Shown here in pieces: positions 1 to 4,204 of a stretch of 5,730 bases of DNA; within the stretch, counting starts at the first letter, position 1, and every line of letters starts with the position of its first letter. The stretch covers positions 1 through 5,730 of the forward strand of contig JANYBY010000381.1 in NCBI GenBank assembly GCA_025360565.1, given 5' to 3'. The stretch comes from Bacteroidota bacterium (lineage in GTDB: Bacteria; Bacteroidota; Bacteroidia; B-17B0; Aurantibacillaceae). A program made the translations under genes and the position numbers. The notes under the pieces are model-generated. The model was not told the DNA's origin. It worked only from the letters and a program-made list of their open reading frames with translations, and did not search any database.

Positions 1-95
1 TGAACTGAACACAATTCTTGATACCCTGTAATCTCAAAATACTCAACCAATTCAGTTGGAAATACTTTTTCTAATAATCCCTTTTCGATAACCTT
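1..95 (-). CDS. Partial transposase N-region protein, ISAon1-like
   Basis: Minus-strand open frame running off the left edge; only about 30 N-terminal residues are present. The visible peptide contains GLLEKVFPTELVEYFEITGY. The pattern LLP/FP-x-E-L/I-x-EYFE/D followed by a short polar stretch is what I recall from the N-region proteins of ISAon1-family transposases in Bacteroidetes, which are the small first reading frame of that IS. No ATG, GTG or TTG lies in this frame between the upstream stop (129-131) and the conserved part. The start is therefore either a rare codon (ATT at 108-110 or ATC at 87-89) or the frame is decayed. Most of the protein, including any catalytic domain, is outside the window. 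Family recognition is from memory of the motif only and rests on few residues. Confidence 0.5.
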
Positions 96-140
96 ATTTT
101 TTTTACAAATATAGTTTATCCCCAGAAATTAAGACTGACC
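1..140 (-). mobile_element. Left-edge insertion sequence, end fragment (ISAon1-like)
   Basis: The window starts inside a probable insertion sequence whose transposase reads leftwards. The reading frame ends upstream at a TAA on the minus strand (129-131). Just outside it is the string GACTGACCCC (133-142), which resembles the terminal sequence of several IS elements and is my guess for the outer end. The exact boundary, target duplication and opposite inverted repeat lie outside the window or cannot be confirmed, so the limit near 140 is approximate. Confidence 0.4.
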
Positions 141-240
141 CCATATTCCGTCGCCTTTTATAAGTTACCCTTGATGTTTTTGTAATATTTATGTGCAACC
201 AAATTTACGCATTTCTTATCGTAAAATTCATGAAGCAAGC

Positions 241-268
241 TTCATTCATTCATTCATTCAGTCAGTCA
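241..268. repeat. Tetranucleotide microsatellite (TTCA)5(GTCA)2
   Basis: Five perfect TTCA units (241-260) are followed by two GTCA units (261-268). Such tracts change length by slipped-strand mispairing. No convincing gene spans the tract, so a phase-variation role is not supported. Confidence 0.85.
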
Positions 269-317
269 AACAAAAAAAGCAAAGCTCTCGCTTTGCCTTT
301 TTCTATTCATCGTGTGC
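268..317 (+). repeat. 50-bp direct repeat, copy 1
   Basis: Exact match to 451-500, offset 183 bp. The copy starts AAACAAAAAAAGC and ends CATCGTGTGC. It contains a stem-loop: GCAAAGC (279-285), loop TCTC, GCTTTGC (290-296), flanked by an A-run on the left and a T-run on the right. The stem can therefore extend with one bulge and resembles an intrinsic terminator that works in both directions. Confidence 0.9.
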
Positions 318-379
318 GGGTGAAGGGATTTTTGTTTCACAAATGGCCCTTACGACCCGCCGATTGCAAATAGAAAAAG
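297..379. repeat. Long imperfect hairpin (83 nt) overlapping repeat copy 1
   Basis: Reading inwards, five paired blocks fold this segment into one extended hairpin: CTTTTTCTATT (297-307) with AATAGAAAAAG (369-379); ATCG (309-312) with CGAT (361-364); GCGGGT (316-321) with ACCCGC (355-360); AAGGG (323-327) with CCCTT (347-351); and TTTG (331-334) with CAAA (340-343). The loop is TTTCA. About 30 pairs are formed, separated by small bulges. It could act as folded RNA or as a single-strand DNA recombination site; no family is recognised. Confidence 0.75.
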
Positions 380-381
380 AC

Positions 382-409
382 AAAACCCTTTGGGTTTTTA
401 TTTTTTTTG
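382..409 (+). terminator. Putative intrinsic terminator
   Basis: Stem AAAACCC (382-388) pairs with GGGTTTT (392-398) over a TTT loop. Shortly after comes a T-rich tail with eight consecutive T (401-408). It reads as a plus-strand rho-independent terminator, although no clear gene precedes it. The stem is short and AU-containing, so strength is uncertain. Confidence 0.5.
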
Positions 410-461
410 TTTCTCGAAATCCATTCAAGCAGAGCTTGATGGCTTTCTCAAAACAAAAAAA
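401..461. repeat. Imperfect inverted repeat, about 30-nt arms
   Basis: The core pairs GAAATCCATTCAAGC (416-430) with GCTTGATGGCTTTC (434-447) around an AGA loop, with one mismatch and one bulged T. Outside it, TTTGTTT (406-412) pairs with AAACAAA (451-457), and the T-run at 401-405 with the A-run at 458-461. The right arm runs into the start of repeat copy 2, so repeat and hairpin are interlocked. Confidence 0.7.
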
Positions 462-500
462 GCAAAGCTCTCGCTTTGCCTTTTTCTATTCATCGTGTGC
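451..500 (+). repeat. 50-bp direct repeat, copy 2
   Basis: Exact copy of 268-317. The GCAAAGC/TCTC/GCTTTGC stem-loop lies at 462-479, followed by CTTTTTC. The sequences flanking the two copies differ on both sides: copy 1 continues into GGGTGAAGGG, copy 2 into CCGACAACC. The repeat is therefore a discrete unit and not part of a larger duplication. Confidence 0.9.
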
Positions 501-503
501 CCG

Positions 504-612
504 ACAACCTCCTTATATCGAACTTTATTAAGGATTTAAAAGCAATTTCTGAGTTTAAAAATACGCTCAAGTTCGATAAACTTGACAAAGAGGTTCGATA
601 ATAAGTGGTTGT
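504..612. repeat. 20-nt inverted repeat with internal stem-loop (attC-like architecture)
   Basis: The left arm (504-523, beginning ACAACC and ending ATCGAAC) pairs with the right arm (593-612, beginning GTTCGAT and ending GGTTGT). The only interruptions are a 3/2-nt unpaired bubble and one extra base. Inside sits a perfect 7-bp stem, TCAAGTT (567-573) with AACTTGA (579-585). The outer arms end in AAC-type and GTT-type trinucleotides, and the unpaired spacer and extrahelical base recall integron attC sites. However, the core does not match the GTTRRRY/RYYYAAC consensus, and no integrase is in view. Function unknown. Confidence 0.65.
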
Positions 613-645
613 TAGTTTAAAATCGAACATTTTAAAGCAGTTTAA
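517..645. repeat. Cluster of four GTTCGAT motifs, alternating pairs
   Basis: GTTCGAT occurs at 571-577 and 593-599 on the plus strand, and as ATCGAAC at 517-523 and 622-628. The two ATCGAAC copies continue into similar A/T-rich sequence, about 18 of 24 positions identical (517-540 against 622-645). AGTTTAA recurs nearby (552-558, 614-620, 639-645). The spacing suggests binding or recombination sites, but no protein partner can be named. Confidence 0.55.
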
Positions 646-698
646 CACATTTCCGTACTCCAAATTCCATATCTTTTTGTTTTAACCTAACCTCGAAA

Positions 699-837
699 CT
701 CCGCTATGCAAGCCTCCAGAAGATCTCTAAATTCAGCCCCCTCTTCCAAACCGGTAGATGGTCATTAATAGAAAGAGCTACAAGGCAAAAAGACCGGGAC
801 CATTTTTATTAAAAAACTGGGGGCTCGCCTTGCGGAA
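699..837. repeat. Degenerate 19-nt inverted repeat flanking a 100-bp core
   Basis: The arm at 699-717 (CTCCGCTATGCAAGCCTCC) and the reverse complement of 819-837 agree at about 14 of 19 positions. A second inner pair, AGCCCCC (734-740) with GGGGGCT (819-825), competes for the same right arm. The right arm also belongs to the terminator below, so the longer pairing may be coincidental. Confidence 0.3.
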
Positions 838-844
838 TCTCCAG
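811..844 (-). terminator. Intrinsic terminator of the minus-strand sorting-domain gene
   Basis: On the minus strand, CTGGAG (839-844) pairs with CCCCAG (817-822) including one G-U pair. The inner loop contains a small CGC/GCG stem, and six T follow at once (811-816). It lies 29 nt past the TAA stop of the T9SS sorting-domain remnant, in the right orientation. This indicates that the remnant's 3' end is the original gene end. A second hairpin, GATAAAA (852-858) with TTTTATC (863-869), lies between the two. Confidence 0.55.
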
Positions 845-872
845 CTTACTCGATAAAATCGGTTTTATCTCC

Positions 873-1163
873 TTATTTGGACATAATAAGTCTGTGCATA
901 TCGAAACTTCCGTCTTCAAATTCTACTTTAACAAGGTAAGTACCGCTTAATAAAACAACGTTCATTTTAATTTCAGAGGTTCCTTCAAGGTGTCTTATTT
1001 CATTTAGCACTTCCCTGCCTGTTATATCAAAGATAGCGATTTTAATTTTTTGACCAAAGGTCAGCTCAGGTATAGCAATGGTAAAATCTCCATTTGCAGG
1101 ATTTGGAAACAAGGCGCTTCTTTTTTCCAAACTATTCTGCTTAATACCAACATTATAGGGCAA
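873..1163 (-). pseudogene. T9SS type A sorting-domain remnant (C-terminus of a secreted protein)
   Basis: The minus-strand frame encodes a nearly complete T9SS type A C-terminal sorting domain. ALFPNPANGDFTI is near its start (about residues 17-29), followed by beta strands (IKIAIFDITGREV), the turn LLSGTYLVKVEF and the end MHRLIMSK. In the family this domain directs a protein exported by Sec through the type IX system to the cell surface or medium, and it is always the tail of a larger cargo. Here only the tail exists. The sole possible start is TTG (1161-1163), there is no signal peptide, and a TAG (1170-1172) closes the frame just upstream. The linker VGIKQNSLEKRS looks authentic, so the break lies about 1157-1165, exactly where the plus-strand remnant begins. 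A matching terminator follows. I read this as a truncated gene, probably not producing exported protein. Confidence 0.8.
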
Positions 1164-1609
1164 ATTATACTAACACGGTAACAAATTTAGTAGCTTTTCC
1201 AGCGGCGTTCAGCAATGCAACTCAAATTAAAGCATCTTATATTTTTCCTGAAACAAAACCTGCTGATTTTACATTAACAAATTTAAATTGCCCCGGAGGA
1301 GCAACTATCACCTCTTTTCCGATAAACGTTAGCACTAACCCTTCACTTGCCTTGACCGATCCAAATCCGGGTCAAAGCATTGGGATTTATCCCAATAGTT
1401 TATATGGAATTAGAGGAGTAAGTACTGGAGGCAATAACCATAATTGTATAGTCCAAACCGGAACAAACTTAATAACATATAATCCACCCCCTGGATATTA
1501 TGGGAGAGCCGAATTTGCATTTCAAGCATGGGATGGGATAGAACCGATCACCTCATATCTGATTATCACATTATTAGTTAGTTACAAGTTATCAAAAGTA
1601 CACGTTTAG
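1145..1609 (+). pseudogene. Internal fragment of a large surface protein (Ig/cadherin-like domain)
   Basis: Open plus-strand frame without a credible start: it opens after TAA at 1142-1144, and the first protein-like residues appear around 1160 (NYTNTVTNLVAFPAAF). A TTG at 1352 would give an 85-residue product but cuts through a domain. The segment ITYNPPPGYYGRAEFAFQAWDG (about 1480-1545) matches the shape of tandem Ig/cadherin-like repeats of adhesins (T-Y-x-P-x-x-G-Y/F-x-G-x-x-x-F-x-x-x-x-x-DG), which are common in Bacteroidetes cell-surface proteins. After TSYLIITL the frame degenerates (LVSYKLSKVHV) and stops, so the 3' end is probably also lost. No signal peptide and no sorting domain. 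It lies back to back with the minus-strand sorting-domain remnant, and the two may be pieces of one former gene. Confidence 0.65.
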
Positions 1610-1764
1610 TTACAAAATCAAACAATTCCTTACCCCCTCTTTAATTAAAATCTTCACATTTTTATGAACCGTAAATATATTAATAAATCTACGCAAAATT
1701 TAATTATTCCGTTAGAGTAAGAAATTCTCAAATAAAAAAATATAAGTCGCGAAATCAAAATTTA

Positions 1765-1796
1765 CAAAACACCTATTGTTAACCATAGGTGTTTTG
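1765..1796. terminator. Perfect 12-bp hairpin, likely bidirectional terminator
   Basis: CAAAACACCTAT (1765-1776) pairs perfectly with ATAGGTGTTTTG (1785-1796) across the 8-nt loop TGTTAACC. The T-rich end of each arm gives a short U-tract in either direction, but no long T-run follows. It separates the decayed region on the left from the operon on the right, a natural place for an insulating terminator. Confidence 0.6.
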
Positions 1797-1870
1797 AAAA
1801 TAATATGTGTTGCCGTCTTTTTGGGTGTCTATTTATTAACAAAGGATAAATATTTTCGATTATTTATAGG

Positions 1871-1934
1871 TAAAACGATTTTCATTATTTACTATTACAA
1901 TATTATAAAACGATTTAATTTTTTCTATCGTTTT
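1871..1934. promoter_or_regulatory. Repeated TAAAACGATTT elements, possible operator
   Basis: TAAAACGATTT occurs twice in direct orientation (1871-1881 and 1906-1916), 35 bp apart. The second is followed by the inverted half ATCGTTTT (1927-1934), giving an 8-bp palindrome with a 12-nt spacer (1907-1914 with 1927-1934). The cluster ends about 16 bp before the putative -33 element, a suitable place for a regulator. No regulator is known for it. Confidence 0.35.
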
Positions 1935-1950
1935 GTTCTCGCTTGATCTC

Positions 1951-1985
1951 TTTGTTCCGATCTCTGTCCCGTTCTTATAAATTGG
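1951..1985 (+). promoter_or_regulatory. Putative Bacteroidetes-type promoter
   Basis: TTTG at 1951-1954 fits the -33 element. TAAATTGG at 1978-1985 fits TAnnTTTG of the -7 element with one mismatch. The spacer is 23 nt, at the long end of what is accepted. Transcription would start near 1992, leaving an A-rich leader of about 20 nt before the ATG at 2013 with no Shine-Dalgarno sequence, usual for the phylum. Confidence 0.35.
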
Positions 1986-2012
1986 TAATAAAAAAAATAA
2001 AAACAACATAGT

Positions 2013-3683
2013 ATGAAAAAACAATTCGCAACTCTATTGATCGCATTAACTCCGACCCTTACATTCGCCCAAGCAGGCCCTAAATGGGCGACCGGCGGAA
2101 ACTCCATCAGTAACGGAGATTTTTTTGGTACCACCAATAATTTCGATCTTCAATTTAAAGTAAACAACGCCTTAAAAATGAAACTGGATGTGAACGGTGA
2201 TTTAAATCTGAACAATCTCGCCGGATCAGGTTCAAGAGTTTTGATGACAGACCTTAATGGTAAAATAATAAGTTTACCAGCTGGTATGTCGGGACAATTT
2301 TTGCAGGGCAATGGAACCTGGGGTAGTTTACCGGGCGGGGCAACAAGCTGGCAACTTGTTGGCAGCAACCTTATTTCAACCAATACCGGTAATGTTGGAA
2401 TTGGTACGAACAACCCTTTATATAAATTAACTGTCGTTGGCAATGCCGATATTACAGGTAACTTATTGGTTGGTGGCGGTGTTATTACAACTAATTCGCT
2501 TAATACAACAGTTAAGTTAAATGCAGGGGATGTGGATGTTACAAATAATTTGAATGTGACAGGTATTTCAAACTTAAATGGAAATGCAAATTTTAACGGA
2601 AACACAAATTTTAATGGCGCTTTAAATTCTGCTCCTTTAGGAAATGGAACTGGTTACCAACCTGTTTTTGTTGGGCCTACAGGCCAATTAATAACATTAC
2701 AAGGCCCTGGTGGGCCTCCAAATTTTCCAACAAATGCATGTCAACCAACAAACCCGTTCTGGCAAGTTGGCGGTAATTTCCTTTTACCATTGGCTCTTGC
2801 GGGACAAGCAGCCGGGACTTGCGATAACACAGATTTTATTTTAAAATCGAATAACGTTAATAGACAGTTCTTAAAAACCGATGGTTCAATAAGTTTTGGG
2901 GCAAATATACCGAGTTTTTCTGGTGGTAAGGAGTATATGTTCAAAGGAGGTGTGGTTAAATTATCCGGAAGTAATTCTTATGGTGGGGCTCAAATTGTTT
3001 TTGACACTCCCGGATCAAATTTTCCAGGAGATTGGTGTATTGAACACGTTTGGAGTATTGGTGAATCTTACCCCGGTTTAAACTTTAGAAAGCCGGATAC
3101 AAATCCGCTTAATAGTGTTCTTAACAACATATTATTTTTGGCAAATAGCGGAGTTGTTGGAATAGCGACAAACAAACCTACTGCCCAATTGACTGTTGCA
3201 ATGCCGCTACAAAACGCGCTTGCGTTATCATTGATCGCTAATGGCAACGTTAATAACTCGGATTATTTTAATGTTTACGGAAGTGGTTACACCGAAATTA
3301 AAGTTTACAACCCGTTAACAATGCCTGCTCCTCCCGGAGGATCTCCCAGAGCATTTGCAATAAAAGATATTGCCAATAACAAGGATCTTTTTGTTGTAAA
3401 CGCCACAGGCAAAGCTTACGCTAGGGAAATTGAAATTAATTTAGCAACAACCTTTCCCGATTATGTTTTTGCAAAGGATTATAAATTAAAGCCCTTGAGT
3501 GAAGTAGATACTTTTATAAAACAAAACGAGCATTTGCCAAATTTTGAAAAAGGGACTTATTATGAAAAGAATGGCATAAATGTTACAGACCTTATTTTAA
3601 AACAACAGCAAACCATTGAGGAATTAATGCTTTATAATATTGATTTAGAAAAAAGATTAAAAGCGTTAGAAGGAAAAAAGTAA
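2013..3683 (+). CDS. Secreted tail-fibre-like protein with C-terminal coiled coil
   Basis: 556 residues. Residues 1-19 form a Sec signal peptide (KKQ, hydrophobic core, TFA before the cut). Residues 25-62 (WATGGNSI...FFGTTNNFDLQFKVNN...VNGDLNL) and the modules GNVGIGTNNPLYKLTVVGNADITGNL (about 126-151) and VVGIATNKPTAQLTV (about 380-394) are repeats typical of Bacteroidetes tail-fibre-like surface proteins. Residues 186-205 hold a short NxNGN hexapeptide repeat. The C-terminus, from AREIEI (about 470) through DYVFAKDYKLKPLSEVDTFIKQNEHLPNF, is the family's conserved end module. It finishes in a charged helix (about 527-556, ILKQQQTIEELMLYNIDLEKRLKAL) that should trimerise as a coiled coil. No clear peptidase S74 self-cleavage signature is seen. 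It probably forms a surface fibre and is first in an operon with the YD/T9SS and SpvB-type genes. Role in adhesion or delivery is inferred. Confidence 0.85.
   Translation: MKKQFATLLIALTPTLTFAQAGPKWATGGNSISNGDFFGTTNNFDLQFKVNNALKMKLDVNGDLNLNNLAGSGSRVLMTDLNGKIISLPAGMSGQFLQGNGTWGSLPGGATSWQLVGSNLISTNTGNVGIGTNNPLYKLTVVGNADITGNLLVGGGVITTNSLNTTVKLNAGDVDVTNNLNVTGISNLNGNANFNGNTNFNGALNSAPLGNGTGYQPVFVGPTGQLITLQGPGGPPNFPTNACQPTNPFWQVGGNFLLPLALAGQAAGTCDNTDFILKSNNVNRQFLKTDGSISFGANIPSFSGGKEYMFKGGVVKLSGSNSYGGAQIVFDTPGSNFPGDWCIEHVWSIGESYPGLNFRKPDTNPLNSVLNNILFLANSGVVGIATNKPTAQLTVAMPLQNALALSLIANGNVNNSDYFNVYGSGYTEIKVYNPLTMPAPPGGSPRAFAIKDIANNKDLFVVNATGKAYAREIEINLATTFPDYVFAKDYKLKPLSEVDTFIKQNEHLPNFEKGTYYEKNGINVTDLILKQQQTIEELMLYNIDLEKRLKALEGKK
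2577..2617 (+). repeat. Short in-frame tandem repeat, 18-bp unit
   Basis: Two units (2577-2594 and 2595-2612) differ at three positions, followed by a partial third (AATGG). They encode NGNANF-NGNTNF-NG within the fibre protein, a beta-rich repeat that could vary in copy number between strains. Confidence 0.75.
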
Positions 3684-3736
3684 AAATCTAATTTAATTTT
3701 CAAAAACGATAAAATTGTATTTAAAATGATGCTTAA

Positions 3737-4189
3737 ATGAAAAAAATATTAATTTATAAACTAGCATTTGCTTTTTGTTTACTATTTGGAGTGTCCAAAT
3801 TTTCGGCACAAAGCAACACAATAAATTTTACATACGACCGCGCCGGTAACATGGTGCAGCGGGATGTAACGGTTATGCCGGGTGGTAGACCAGGTATTCC
3901 ACCTATTAATGTTTCCGGACAAAAGGATGATTCTTTAAATGTTGTAGAGTTTAAAGTTTACCCCAATCCAACAAAGGACATAGTAAATATTGAAGGCGAA
4001 CTGCCCGAAGGTATTGAAAATGCTAAAGTATTTTTATATAATAACACAGGGCAAATTTTAAAAAGAGATAATTATGTCGGTGCTCTTAAATCCATTATTG
4101 TGAGTGATTTAAAAGCGGGTATTTACTATCTCGAAGTAAGCTTTTCTAAAAAACAAGCAAGCACTTATAAAATTATTATTACAAATTAA
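3737..4189 (+). CDS. Small secreted protein with one RHS-like YD motif and a T9SS sorting domain
   Basis: 150 residues. Residues 1-24 are a signal peptide (MKKILIYKLAFAFCLLFG..., cut after FSA). Right behind it is a single RHS/YD-like motif, FTYDRAGNMVQRD (31-43), then a Pro/Gly-rich linker (47-61). A complete T9SS type A sorting domain covers about 70-150, with FKVYPNPTKD, LYNNTGQIL, LKAGIYYLEVSF and a basic/hydrophobic end (YKIIITN). Such mini proteins, YD motif plus sorting domain and nothing else, sit beside RHS/SpvB genes in Bacteroidetes as I recall them. A surface-anchored partner or adaptor of the large RHS protein is a plausible inference, not demonstrated. The start is ATG 3737. A micro-frame ATGATGCTTAAATGA (3726-3740) ends across this ATG and could couple translation. 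It lies 53 nt after the fibre gene and 15 nt before the next gene. Confidence 0.85.
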   Translation: MKKILIYKLAFAFCLLFGVSKFSAQSNTINFTYDRAGNMVQRDVTVMPGGRPGIPPINVSGQKDDSLNVVEFKVYPNPTKDIVNIEGELPEGIENAKVFLYNNTGQILKRDNYVGALKSIIVSDLKAGIYYLEVSFSKKQASTYKIIITN

Positions 4190-4204
4190 TTCAAAAACAA
4201 TTAA

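Larger units (their letters stand above)
140..870. other. Gene-free, structure-rich intergenic region
   Basis: About 730 bp without a credible gene. It holds a microsatellite, a 50-bp direct repeat, a chain of hairpins and a cluster of GTTCGAT motifs, each listed separately. A 112-codon plus-strand frame at 193-531 is created by the repeats themselves: the repeat spacing, 183 bp, is exactly 61 codons, so the same peptide appears twice. It has no family resemblance. The stretch looks like a landing zone between an IS and broken genes rather than a coding region. Confidence 0.7.
1610..2012. other. Intergenic region upstream of the tail-fibre-like gene
   Basis: About 400 bp, very A/T-rich, with no supportable gene; an 18-codon frame from ATG 1664 has no recognisable features. 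It contains a strong hairpin, repeated AAAACGATTT elements and a putative promoter, listed separately. Confidence 0.7.

Noticed and set aside
268..500. CRISPR array
   Set aside because: Only two repeat copies, spaced 133 bp apart, and the intervening DNA is itself palindromic. No further units and no cas genes.
193..531. A 112-codon plus-strand frame and an overlapping 60-codon frame at 191-373
   Set aside because: The frame is produced by the two 50-bp repeats (183 bp apart, a multiple of three). Its peptide repeats KQKKQSSRFAFFYSSCA, is low in complexity, resembles no family and runs through hairpins and terminators.
687..761. Minus-strand 24-codon frame ending EEGAEFRDLLEACIAEFRG
   Set aside because: The composition looks protein-like and could be the tail of a lost gene, but it is too short, closed upstream by TGA (762-764), and has no start or recognisable family.
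1352..1609. Independent 85-residue gene starting at TTG 1352
   Set aside because: Protein-like sequence continues upstream in the same frame to about 1160, so the TTG is internal to a truncated larger protein.
1664..1720. 18-codon frame from ATG 1664
   Set aside because: Length and composition are expected by chance in A/T-rich DNA; no ribosome site, family or operon context.
1925..2944. Minus-strand frames of 70, 151 and 67 codons opposite the fibre gene
   Set aside because: They are antisense shadows of a gene with a signal peptide, family modules and coding-like composition on the plus strand; none has recognisable features.
2896..3081. 61-codon plus-strand frame inside the fibre gene
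   Set aside because: Alternative frame of a well-supported gene, with no start context or family.
3420..3683. Peptidase S74 intramolecular chaperone domain at the end of the fibre protein
   Set aside because: The end module has the Bacteroidetes DYVF...HLP pattern and a coiled coil, but I cannot see the S74 cleavage and catalytic signature, so self-cleavage is not claimed.
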